Positions 39,884-47,488 of a DNA stretch of 64,000 bases are shown here, in pieces (positions within the stretch are counted from its first letter, which is position 1; the number at the start of each line of letters is the position of its first letter). The position numbers and the translations under genes are program-made. Source of the DNA: Nocardioides sp. WS12 (lineage in GTDB: Bacteria; Actinomycetota; Actinomycetes; Propionibacteriales; Nocardioidaceae); NCBI RefSeq assembly GCF_014108865.1, contig NZ_CP053928.1:372001-436000 (forward strand), in the 5' to 3' direction. Below the pieces are notes generated by a model, which saw only the letters and a list, made by a program, of their open reading frames with translations, was not told the origin of the DNA and did no database searches.

Positions 39884-41605
39884 TCAGCGCTGCGGCGGAC
39901 CCTGGTCGACCTGCAGCTCGATCAGCTTGCCCCTGATCCGCGTGGTCTTGAGCTTCGCCCAGGTCTCGGCGGAGAGGTTCGCGGGGAGCTCGACGACGGA
40001 GTAGTCCGGGCGGATCGTGATCCGGCCGAAGTCGCGGCGGTCGAGACCACCCTCGTTGGCGAGCGCGCCGACGATCTGGCGGGGCTCCACCTTGTGGCGC
40101 TTGCCCACCTGGATCTTGTACGCCGCCAGGCCGGCTGCCGGCGGACGGTCGCTCCGGTCGGGGCGGGGTCGGTCGCCACGCGAGCCACCACGGTCGGAGC
40201 CGTAGCCGTCGCGCTTGCGGTGGTCGCCCTGGTCGGGGCGGTCGAACGACTTCGCGCGCACCGTGCGCTCGGCGGCCGGGTCGAGCAGCAGCGGGGTGTC
40301 GCCCTGCATCGCGATCGCCAGGGCGGCGGCCACGTCGACCTCGGGCACGTCGTGCTCGCGGATGTAGTGGCTGACCACGTCGCGGAAGAACGAGATGCTC
40401 GGCGACTCGAGGGCCGCGGTGATCTGGTCGTCGAAGCGGGCCAGACGCGTCACGTTGACGGCCTCGACCGTCGGGAGCTGCATCTGCTCGAGGGTCGAGC
40501 GAGTCGCCTTCTCGATGTGCTTGAGCAGGTAGCGCTCGCGCGGGGTGACGAACGAGATCGCGTCACCGCTGCGGCCGGCGCGACCGGTGCGGCCGATCCG
40601 GTGCACGTAGGCCTCGGTGTCGGTCGGGATGTCGTAGTTCACGACGTGGCTGATCCGCTCCACGTCGAGGCCACGGGCCGCGACGTCGGTGGCGACCAGG
40701 ATGTCGAGCTTGCCGCTCTTGAGCTGGTTGACGGTCCGCTCGCGCTGGGCCTGCTGGACGTCACCGCTGATCGCAGCGGCGCTGTAGCCCCGGGCACGCA
40801 GCTTCTCGGCGAGGAGCTCGGTCTCGCTCTTGGTGCGGACGAAGACGATCATCCCCTCGAAGTTCTCGACCTCGAGGATGCGGGTGAGCGCGTCGACCTT
40901 CTGCGGGTAGCTGACGATGAGGTACCGCTGCTTGATGTTCTCGGCCGTGCGGGTCTTCCGCTCGATCGAGATGGAGACCGGGTCGTTGAGGTACTTCGCC
41001 GAGAGCCGCTTGATCTGGCTCGGCATGGTCGCGGAGAACAGCGCGACCTGCTTGTTGTCCGGGGTGTCGGCGAGGATCGTCTCGACGTCCTCCGCGAAGC
41101 CCATGTTGAGCATCTCGTCGGCCTCGTCGAGGACCAGGAAACGCAGCTGCGTGAGGTCCAGCGTGCCCTTCTCGAGGTGGTCCATGATCCGGCCGGGGGT
41201 GCCGACGACGATGTGGACGCCACGGCGGAGCGCGGAGAGCTGGGTGCCGTAGCCCTGGCCGCCGTACACGGGGAGGACGTGGACGCCCTTGATCGTGGCG
41301 GCGTACTTCTCGAAGGCTTCGCAGACCTGGATCGCGAGCTCACGCGTCGGCGCCAGGACCAGCGCCTGGGGCGTCTTCTGGTTGATGTCGAGGCGGTCCA
41401 GGATCGGCAGCGCGAAGGCGGCCGTCTTGCCGGTTCCGGTCTGCGCGAGACCCATCACGTCGCGGCCCTCGAGGAGGTGCGGGATGGTCTGCGCCTGGAT
41501 GGCGGACGGCGACTCGTAGCCGACGTTCGACAGCGACTTCAGGATCCGCTCGCCGAGACCGAGGTCGGCAAACGTGGCGGTCTCTTGCTCTGCGGGCTCA
41601 CTCAC
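39884..41605 (-). CDS. deaD: DEAD-box RNA helicase with C-terminal RNA-binding domain
   Basis: A 573-residue ATP-dependent RNA helicase. Core motifs are all present: the Q motif (SPSAIQAQTIPHLL), AQTGTGKTAAF, PTRELAIQV, LDEADEML, FSATMP, VATDVAARGLDVERI and HRIGRTGRAG. A charged RGDRPRPDRSDRP linker precedes a DbpA/CsdA-like RNA-binding domain (YKIQVGKRHKVEPRQIVGALANEGGLD). Such proteins remodel structured RNA in ribosome assembly and cold growth. GTG 41605 is the start (MSEPAEQE). The 150-bp upstream spacer separates it from the divergent secreted nuclease. Confidence 0.93.
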   Translation of the reverse strand: MSEPAEQETATFADLGLGERILKSLSNVGYESPSAIQAQTIPHLLEGRDVMGLAQTGTGKTAAFALPILDRLDINQKTPQALVLAPTRELAIQVCEAFEKYAATIKGVHVLPVYGGQGYGTQLSALRRGVHIVVGTPGRIMDHLEKGTLDLTQLRFLVLDEADEMLNMGFAEDVETILADTPDNKQVALFSATMPSQIKRLSAKYLNDPVSISIERKTRTAENIKQRYLIVSYPQKVDALTRILEVENFEGMIVFVRTKSETELLAEKLRARGYSAAAISGDVQQAQRERTVNQLKSGKLDILVATDVAARGLDVERISHVVNYDIPTDTEAYVHRIGRTGRAGRSGDAISFVTPRERYLLKHIEKATRSTLEQMQLPTVEAVNVTRLARFDDQITAALESPSISFFRDVVSHYIREHDVPEVDVAAALAIAMQGDTPLLLDPAAERTVRAKSFDRPDQGDHRKRDGYGSDRGGSRGDRPRPDRSDRPPAAGLAAYKIQVGKRHKVEPRQIVGALANEGGLDRRDFGRITIRPDYSVVELPANLSAETWAKLKTTRIRGKLIELQVDQGPPQR

Positions 41606-41755
41606 ACCCCTCAGCCTAGGGCCGTGAGGCTTATCACGGGCGATCGTCAGCGCGGTGCGATGGGTCACCCTCCCCGGCGGCGCCCCCGGCGGCGGGATTT
41701 CTCAGGTCGTCATCCCGGTTGCCGACTGGCAGGGAGAGGCAGGGAGAGGGACTCG

Positions 41756-43084
41756 ATGCGCACGACGATCGGCATGCGAACCCACGGGACACATCGCTGG
41801 GCGGGAGCCCTCGTTGCACTCGTCTGTGCTCTGCCACTGGTCGGTCTGAGCGCTGCTCCCGCCTTCGCTGCCAAGCCGGGCCGGGCCGGCATCTCGTGGG
41901 TCAACGCGCAGATCCTCAACCGAGGACCGTCGGTGGCCGTCGAGGTGCAGTGGCCGCGCGTGCGCGGCGCGACGTCGTACGAGATCGAGTTCGCCCTCTC
42001 GTCCGGGGCGATCTCGAGCACCGAGGTCCAGGGCTCCAGCACCAAGCGGACCGTGCGGGTCCGCGGGACCAGCAGCAGCGTCCAGCGGGGCGTCGCCACC
42101 GGACTCCGCGCCGGGTCGACGTACTGCTTCCAGATCCGCGCTCGCAACCGCAGCGGCTTCGGCTATCGCGGAGGCCTCCATTGCAAGGTCACGGTTCGAT
42201 CGAACCGGCCAGTGCCGCCGAGCTCGATCCCGATGGTGATCGGGACCTACAACACCTGCAGCAGCGCCTGCAACAGCACGCTGGGCGCGTGGAGTGCCCG
42301 CGGCCCCCGGGTGCGCGACAGGGTCCTCCAGATGAATGTCGGCGCCACCGGCCGACGGGCCGACATCGTCGCCATCCAGGAGGGCAACCTGGCCACGCCC
42401 TACCTGACCAGCGCGCTCGGCGGCACCTTCACCCGCGGTTGCCAGACCGGTGACGGCACCGGCCACCCGTCCCACGACCTGCAGTCCCTGTTCGTCCGCG
42501 ACGCCACCTACGAAGTCGTGCCGGGCACCGCCGGCGGTGTTTCCTTCGCGCGGTACGACGACCCCGTTCACGGCGCGTGCTGGGTGAAGGTGCGCGAGAA
42601 GGCCTCCCAGCAGGACGTCGTCGTGGTCAGCGCGCACCTCTGGAACGGCGACGACACAGCGGGCGGCACTCGACGAGGCCTGGAGACCGACCTGTTGGCC
42701 GACACGGTCAAGGCGACTTTCCCCGGCTCGCCCATCGTCTATGCCGGCGACTTCAACTCGACCCGCAGCCACGCCAGGGACACCCCGCTGTACCGGATGT
42801 ACGCCGACGGCCAGGACGACGCCTACGACCAGGCGGCTCGCTACCTCTCCCGGCCGTACCGCAACTCCGCATGCGGGACGAGCACGACGCCCCGCACGTC
42901 GTGGAGGTGGGGCAATCACCTCGATCGGGTGTTCGCTCCGGCCCGCGCACACGTGGCCACCTGGGAGGTCGACTACCGGATGGACGGCTCCCGCTACCTC
43001 GCGCCGATGCCGTCGGACCACCATCCGGTCCTGGTCTCGCTCCGCATCCCCGTGGCCGCTCCGGCGATCATCCCGTCCCCGTGA
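41756..43084 (+). CDS. Secreted endonuclease/exonuclease/phosphatase with fibronectin type III domain
   Basis: A 442-residue exported protein. A signal peptide (ALVCALPLVGLSAAPAFA) is followed by a fibronectin III domain (GPSVAVEVQWPRVRGATSYEIEF...YCFQIRARN) and a DNase I-like domain with IGTYNTC, DIVAIQEGN, VVVSAHLW, YAGDFNSTRSH and the final MPSDHHPVLVSL, including the catalytic Glu, Asp/Asn and His. It would cleave nucleic acid or a phosphodiester outside the cell. ATG 41756 follows AGGGAGAGGG. Transcribed alone and convergent with glmS. Confidence 0.88.
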   Translation: MRTTIGMRTHGTHRWAGALVALVCALPLVGLSAAPAFAAKPGRAGISWVNAQILNRGPSVAVEVQWPRVRGATSYEIEFALSSGAISSTEVQGSSTKRTVRVRGTSSSVQRGVATGLRAGSTYCFQIRARNRSGFGYRGGLHCKVTVRSNRPVPPSSIPMVIGTYNTCSSACNSTLGAWSARGPRVRDRVLQMNVGATGRRADIVAIQEGNLATPYLTSALGGTFTRGCQTGDGTGHPSHDLQSLFVRDATYEVVPGTAGGVSFARYDDPVHGACWVKVREKASQQDVVVVSAHLWNGDDTAGGTRRGLETDLLADTVKATFPGSPIVYAGDFNSTRSHARDTPLYRMYADGQDDAYDQAARYLSRPYRNSACGTSTTPRTSWRWGNHLDRVFAPARAHVATWEVDYRMDGSRYLAPMPSDHHPVLVSLRIPVAAPAIIPSP

Positions 43085-43102
43085 GGTCCACCCGCTACGG
43101 AG

Positions 43103-44938
43103 TCACTCGACGGTGACGGACTTCGCCAGGTTGCGGGGCTTGTCGATGTCGTGACCCAGCTCCAGCGCAGCGTGGTACGACAGCACCTGGAGCGGGATGG
43201 TCAGCAGGATCGGGTCCAGCTCGCGCTCGCTGCGCGGTACGTCGATCCGCTCGACCACGTCCGCGAGGTCACCGAGGTCCACGCTGGCGTGGGTGATCAC
43301 CGTGAGCGGGCCGCCCCGTGCGTTGATCTCGTGCAGGGCAGCGACATTGCGCTCGACGAGCTCGTCGTCCGGCACGATCGCGATCGTCGGGACGGCCGTG
43401 GAGATGAGGGCCAGCGGACCGTGCTTGAGCTCGCTGGTCTGGTAGGCCTCCGCGTGGCGGTAGCTGATCTCCTTGAACTTCTGGGCGCCCTCACGGGCAA
43501 CCGGGAAGCCCCGCACGCGGCCGATGAAGAACAGACTCTCGGCCTGCGCCAGCGAGCGTGCCACCTTCGCGAGCTGGTCCTCGGCCGCGAGGATCTCCGC
43601 GATCTGGCCGGGGATCGCGGTGAGTCCGGCGATCAGGCGCCGGCCGTCGGAGATCGAGAGGTCGCGCACCCGACCGAGCTGGACGGCGAGCAGCGCGAAC
43701 GCGAGGTACATGTTGGTCAGCGCCTTCGTGGACGCGACGGCCACCTCCGGCCCGGCGTGCAGGTAGATGCCGCCGTCGACCTCACGGGCGATGGCGGAGC
43801 CGACGACGTTGACGAGCCCGATCACGCGGCCGCCCTTGCGTCGTACTTCCTGGACGGCGAGCAGGGAGTCGATGGTCTCGCCCGACTGACTGACGACGAC
43901 ATAGAGGGTGTCGGGCTCGATGATCGGGTTGCGGTAGCGGAACTCGCTGGCCGCCTCGGCATCCGCAGGGATCCGCGCCAGCTCCTCGATGAGCGCCGCG
44001 CCCATCTGGCCGACGTAGTACGCCGAACCGCAACCGAGGATCTTGACCCGCTTGATCGCACGCAACTGGCGGGCGTCCATGTTGAGGCCGCCGAGGTGGC
44101 CGGTCCCGAACCGCTCGTCCATCCGGCCGCGCAGCACGGCCTCCGCCCGGGCGGGCTGCTCGAGCATCTCCTTGTGCATGAAGGAGTCGTGGTCCCCGGC
44201 CTCATAGGACTCGGGGTCGATGTCGACCTCGTTGGCACTGCGGTTCGTAGCGGACATCCCGGAGGCATCGAGGCGATAGGTCTTGAAGCCGCCCGCGGTC
44301 ACCGTGGCCATCTCGCCGTCCTCGAGGTGCGCCACCGTCGTCGTGTAGCGAATGAGCGCGGCCAGGTCGGACGCGATGTGCATCTCGTGGTCGCCGACGC
44401 CGATGAGCAGCGGGCTGCCGTTGCGGGCCACGACGATGCGATCCGGGAAGTCGGCGTGGGTGACAGCGATGCCGTAGGTGCCGTCGATCCGACTCAGTGC
44501 CTCGGCGACCCGGGCCTCCAGCGTCGACGCGGTGGAGCGGGCGATGAGGTGGGCGAGCACCTCGGTGTCCGTGTCGGACGCCAGTTCGATGCCCTGGTCA
44601 GCCAGCTCGGCACGGAGCGCCGACGCGTTGTCGATGATCCCGTTGTGGACGACAGCCACCCGGCCGTCGACGCTCGTGTGCGGGTGCGCGTTGACGTCAT
44701 TGGCCGGTCCGTGGGTCGCCCACCGGGTGTGGCCGATGCCGACCTTCCCGGAGAACCGCTTGGGCAGACCGTCCGAGAGGTCGCGGACGCGGCCGGCCCG
44801 CTTGGCCACCTTCACCCCGCTGCTGCCGACGACCGCCACCCCGGCGGAGTCGTAGCCGCGGTGCTCGAGCCGGGTCAGCCCTTCCAGGAGCAGCGGAGCC
44901 GCCTGCTGGGTGCCGATGTAACCGACGATGCCGCACAT
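43103..44938 (-). CDS. glmS: Glutamine-fructose-6-phosphate aminotransferase (isomerising)
   Basis: A 611-residue GlmS, which makes glucosamine-6-phosphate from fructose-6-phosphate and glutamine, the first step towards UDP-GlcNAc and peptidoglycan. The N-terminal glutaminase starts MCGIVGYIG with Cys2 as nucleophile and has RWATHG and HNGIIDN; two SIS domains follow (GCGSAYYVGQMGAALIEE, SQSGETIDSL, then FFIGRVRGFPVAREGAQKFKEISY), and it ends DKPRNLAKSVTVE. Full standard length. ATG 44938, 8 bp after a small conserved-looking gene that is likely in the same operon. No glmS ribozyme is seen upstream. Confidence 0.97.
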   Translation of the reverse strand: MCGIVGYIGTQQAAPLLLEGLTRLEHRGYDSAGVAVVGSSGVKVAKRAGRVRDLSDGLPKRFSGKVGIGHTRWATHGPANDVNAHPHTSVDGRVAVVHNGIIDNASALRAELADQGIELASDTDTEVLAHLIARSTASTLEARVAEALSRIDGTYGIAVTHADFPDRIVVARNGSPLLIGVGDHEMHIASDLAALIRYTTTVAHLEDGEMATVTAGGFKTYRLDASGMSATNRSANEVDIDPESYEAGDHDSFMHKEMLEQPARAEAVLRGRMDERFGTGHLGGLNMDARQLRAIKRVKILGCGSAYYVGQMGAALIEELARIPADAEAASEFRYRNPIIEPDTLYVVVSQSGETIDSLLAVQEVRRKGGRVIGLVNVVGSAIAREVDGGIYLHAGPEVAVASTKALTNMYLAFALLAVQLGRVRDLSISDGRRLIAGLTAIPGQIAEILAAEDQLAKVARSLAQAESLFFIGRVRGFPVAREGAQKFKEISYRHAEAYQTSELKHGPLALISTAVPTIAIVPDDELVERNVAALHEINARGGPLTVITHASVDLGDLADVVERIDVPRSERELDPILLTIPLQVLSYHAALELGHDIDKPRNLAKSVTVE

Positions 44939-44946
44939 GGTGATTC

Positions 44947-45210
44947 CTATCCGTAGATGATCCGACGCAACTGGCGTTCGGAGAGATCGGGCGCGGCCAC
45001 CAGGTGGCCGCTCAGTTCGTCGCGGAGTCGGGCGAAGATCTCGGCGTTCTTCGCACCGAAGGTCTTCAGCTCGCCGTGGCGGCGGCGGACCAGGTCCTCC
45101 ACCGACTCGGCATGGAAGGACAAGACGTCCTCCACGAGGCGTTCTGCCTCGGATGCGGTCAGCCCACTGGACTCCTGGACGTGGTGCAGGAGCCGCGGGT
45201 CGACGTACAC
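44947..45210 (-). CDS. Small protein upstream of glmS, function unknown
   Basis: An 87-residue mostly helical, charged protein (YVDPRLLHHVQESSGLTASEAERLVEDVL...RRRHGELKTFGAKNAEIFARLRDEL) ending SERQLRRIIYG. No signal or membrane segment. GTG 45210 is chosen because the conserved-looking sequence begins there; an upstream TTG would add a Cys-rich stretch. It precedes glmS by 8 bp in the same direction and may regulate or accompany it (inference). Confidence 0.7.
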   Translation of the reverse strand: MYVDPRLLHHVQESSGLTASEAERLVEDVLSFHAESVEDLVRRRHGELKTFGAKNAEIFARLRDELSGHLVAAPDLSERQLRRIIYG

Positions 45211-45412
45211 AAGAACGAGACTGCAACTTTGCCCACCAAATCTCAACTTCCTGCCCGGAAATGGGCAGATTCCGGCCGGTTGTCGGAAGTGACCGTCGTC
45301 ACGGCGGCCCCCAATGGAGCGAAAGGTGAGGATGGAACGAGCGATCCAGTGCTCAGGTGGAGCGAGTCATCGTGATTTTGGGCGTTTTCTGGGCTCGGAG
45401 TGGGGGACGTGC

Positions 45413-45444
45413 TATCTTGGTGAACACAAGGTGAACAGGAGGTG
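45413..45444 (+). promoter_or_regulatory. Promoter and ribosome site of the 45-aa gene
   Basis: TATCTT at 45413-45418 is a -10 box, followed by two direct copies of GGTGAACA (45419-45426 and 45430-45437) and an almost complete AGGAGGTG Shine-Dalgarno (45437-45444) 4 bp before the ATG. The -35 is poor. The rest of the 45211-45412 spacer shows only GTGACCGTCGTCACGG, a short palindrome near 45290. Confidence 0.5.
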
Positions 45445-45448
45445 TCCC

Positions 45449-45586
45449 ATGACCAACACCGAGACGACGTCCAGGCTCGAAATGCGCTGGGTGCCCGTGA
45501 CCGCTGCTGACGGCCGCACCCGCATGGAAGCGGTGTGGATCGAGGTCGGCCAGCCCGCGATCGCGCACACTCACGCTGCCGCCTGA
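45449..45586 (+). CDS. 45-residue small protein, function unknown
   Basis: A 45-residue soluble protein with an exceptionally clear gene structure: a -10 box at 45413, an AGGAGGTG ribosome site, ATG 45449, and a perfect rho-independent terminator 12 bp after the stop. The sequence contains MRWVPVTAADGRTRMEAVW and ends in QPAIAHTHAAA; it has no hydrophobic helix, signal or Cys. I do not recognise a family. The signals argue for high, monocistronic expression. Confidence 0.75.
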   Translation: MTNTETTSRLEMRWVPVTAADGRTRMEAVWIEVGQPAIAHTHAAA

Positions 45587-45598
45587 CTCAAGACATCA

Positions 45599-45636
45599 AG
45601 GAAGCCGCCCCCAACGGGGGCGGCTTCCTGCTTTTT
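45599..45636 (+). terminator. Rho-independent terminator after the 45-aa gene
   Basis: AGGAAGCCGCCCCC (45599-45612) pairs perfectly with GGGGGCGGCTTCCT (45616-45629) around a 3-base loop, followed by GC and TTTTT (45632-45636). This is the strongest intrinsic terminator in the window. Confidence 0.92.
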
Positions 45637-45700
45637 GGGGGCCCGTGGAGGGTGGGCCGGTGTGGCAACGTGGGCCAGGTCACCCCTTGCGAGGGAATGG

Positions 45701-45732
45701 TTGACGTGTCACCATTGGTTCAAGTCATTGAA
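45701..45732 (+). promoter_or_regulatory. Promoter region of the YceI gene with a MarR-like dyad
   Basis: TTGACG (45701-45706) could be a -35. TTCAAGTCATTGAA (45719-45732) is an inverted repeat with a 4-bp centre, and a third TTCAA half site follows at 45736. Repeated TTCAA/TTGAA half sites suggest a repressor of the MarR type, but this is inference. Confidence 0.4.
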
Positions 45733-45766
45733 GATTCAACGATCCCCCGACTCCAAGGAGCTCCTC

Positions 45767-46321
45767 ATGACCGACAACGCAGCCCTCTCCGACATCACCG
45801 GCGACTACACCGTCGACCCGGCGCACAGCCGCCTCGGCTTCGTGGCTCGCCACGCGGTCGTCACCAAGGTCCGCGGCCAGTTCGGCGACTGGTCCGCCAC
45901 CGCCCACATCGACACGGCCACCCCGGCCAACTCGTCGGTGACCGTCACCATCGCCGCCGGCAGCGTCAGCACCGGCAACGCCGACCGCGACGGCCACCTC
46001 TCCTCCCCCGACTTCTTCGACGCCGCGACTTACCCCGAGTGGAAGTTCGTCTCGACCGACGTCTCGCGCGACGGCACCGACTGGGCCGTCACCGGCGACC
46101 TGACCATCAAGGACGTCACCAAGCCGGTCACCATCAACTTCGAGGAGAACGGCTCCGCCAAGGACCCGTTCGGCAACATCCGCGTGGGCTTCGAGGGCGA
46201 CGTCACCGTCAACCGCAAGGACTGGGGCCTGACCTGGAACGCCGCGCTCGAGACCGGCGGCGTGCTCGTCTCCGAGAAGATCAAGCTCGAGTTCGACATC
46301 TCTGCGATCAAGAACGCCTGA
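45767..46321 (+). CDS. YceI family lipid-binding protein
   Basis: A 184-residue YceI-like protein with the family pattern YTVDPAHSRLGFVARHAVVTKVRGQF, DGHLSSPDFFDAATYPEWKF and LTIKDVTKPVTI. The lipocalin-like barrel binds polyisoprenoid or other long lipids. There is no signal peptide, so it is likely cytosolic, unlike E. coli YceI. ATG 45767 follows AAGGAG. A hairpin after its stop overlaps the next start. Confidence 0.92.
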   Translation: MTDNAALSDITGDYTVDPAHSRLGFVARHAVVTKVRGQFGDWSATAHIDTATPANSSVTVTIAAGSVSTGNADRDGHLSSPDFFDAATYPEWKFVSTDVSRDGTDWAVTGDLTIKDVTKPVTINFEENGSAKDPFGNIRVGFEGDVTVNRKDWGLTWNAALETGGVLVSEKIKLEFDISAIKNA

Positions 46322-46340
46322 TCCAGAAAACGCCTCGCGA

Positions 46341-46372
46341 CACCCGGGTGAGTCCGCAAGACTCCCCGGGTG
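46341..46372 (+). terminator. Hairpin between yceI-like and GNAT genes, overlapping the GNAT start
   Basis: CACCCGGG-T-GAGTC (46341-46354) pairs with GACTCCCCGGGTG (46360-46372) through 13 bp with one bulged T and a CGCAA loop. It begins 20 bp after the YceI stop. The last bases include the GTG start of the GNAT gene (46370), so the same fold would both end YceI transcription and hide the GNAT start. There is no T-run. Confidence 0.55.
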
Positions 46373-47296
46373 TCCGCCATTTCCCTGCCGTCCGGCCTGG
46401 TCACCCGGCCGCTGGTCCCCGGTGACGCGCGAGCCGTCTACGAGCTGATCGCCGAGCAGGAACGCACCGACGTGGGCGTCGCGGAGGTCGAGGAGGAGGA
46501 TCTCGTCAGCGAGTGGCAGCAGCCGTCGTACGACCTCTCCGCCAACTCGATCGGCATCCTCGACGGCGAGCGGATCGTCGCGTACGTCGAGTACATGGGC
46601 GAGGAGCGGTACGACGCCGCCGTACTGCCGTCGCATCGCGGACGCGGCATCGGCACCTGGCTCGCCGGATGGGTGCAGGACCTGGCCCGCAGCCGCGGCG
46701 CCGCGATGCTCGGCATGCCCGTGCCCGAGGGTTCGGCGGGCGACCACCTCCTCACCGCTCTCGGGTACGACGTCCGGTGGACCAGTTGGGTGCTGCGACT
46801 GCCCGCGGGCGCGAGTGTCCGGGAGCGCGCGCTGCCCGACGGCTACGTGGTGCGGGAGGCGACGGCGGCCGATCACGAGCAGGTGTGGACCGTGACCGAG
46901 GACGCGTTCCTCGAGTGGGCAGTGCGCGCACGCGCGCCGTTCGAGGACTTCGCGGCGCGGGTCTGGCAGAGACCCGGCTTCGAACCGTGGCACCTGCAGG
47001 TCATCACCGCGCCGGACGGCACCGTCGCAGGGGTGGCCAACGCGTGGAACTCCCCGGTCGACAACGGCCTCGACACCTACGTGTCGAAGCTGGCCGTGGC
47101 CGCCTCGCATCGCAACCGGGGCCTGGCCCAGGCGCTGCTGGTGGCCGTCTTCGCCGCCGGTCGCGAGCGGGGCGCAACGTCGTCCAGCCTGTCCACCGAT
47201 TCCCGCACGGGCGCCCTGTCGCTGTACGAGAAGGTCGGCATGCGCCCGGCCTCCGTGTGGCCGCACCGGGCGATCCGACTCAACCCCGGTGGTTGA
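46370..47296 (+). CDS. Tandem GNAT acetyltransferase
   Basis: A 308-residue protein with two GNAT domains. The first has VLPSHRGRGIGTWLAGWVQDLA (acetyl-CoA loop RGRGIG), the second KLAVAASHRNRGLAQALLVAVFAAGRERG (RNRGLA) and a C-terminal SLYEKVGMRPA motif. It would acetylate an amine, possibly an antibiotic or mycothiol precursor (MshD is also a two-domain GNAT), but nothing ties it to a substrate. The GTG start lies in a hairpin. Its last residues NPGG and stop are contributed by the 55-bp repeat. Confidence 0.83.
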   Translation: MSAISLPSGLVTRPLVPGDARAVYELIAEQERTDVGVAEVEEEDLVSEWQQPSYDLSANSIGILDGERIVAYVEYMGEERYDAAVLPSHRGRGIGTWLAGWVQDLARSRGAAMLGMPVPEGSAGDHLLTALGYDVRWTSWVLRLPAGASVRERALPDGYVVREATAADHEQVWTVTEDAFLEWAVRARAPFEDFAARVWQRPGFEPWHLQVITAPDGTVAGVANAWNSPVDNGLDTYVSKLAVAASHRNRGLAQALLVAVFAAGRERGATSSSLSTDSRTGALSLYEKVGMRPASVWPHRAIRLNPGG

Positions 47297-47438
47297 GGTG
47301 CGAGCGAAGCGAGCCTCGAAACCCCCGATCCGACTCAGCCCCGGTGGTTGAGGTGCGAGCGAAGCGAGCCTCGAAACCCCCGATCCGACTCAGCCCCGGT
47401 GGTTGAGGTGCGAGCGAAGCGAGCCTCGAAACCCCGGG
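47274..47438. repeat. 55-bp tandem repeat of gene 3' end plus intergenic element, three copies
   Basis: GGTGGTTGAGG starts at 47288, 47343 and 47398, an exact 55-bp period. Each unit carries GATCCGACTCA(A/G)CCCC, which is the last codons of the GNAT gene, joined to the 38-bp element ending GAAACCCC. So the gene end and the element were duplicated together. The block fills most of the gap before the kinase gene. Confidence 0.92.
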
Positions 47439-47488
47439 GAAACTCGGCGCAGGCGTGAAGACACTCTGCGCTGGATAGGCTCCCTCCC

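Noticed and set aside
39692..41755. Plus-strand extension in front of the secreted nuclease
   Set aside because: It is antisense to the DEAD-box helicase; the signal peptide starts at ATG 41756 after a strong ribosome site.
44939..45210. glmS ribozyme upstream of glmS
   Set aside because: The space before glmS is 8 bp and then a coding gene; no ribozyme core is seen.
47288..47435. CRISPR-like array
   Set aside because: The three units are head-to-tail identical duplicates with no variable spacers, and no cas genes are present.
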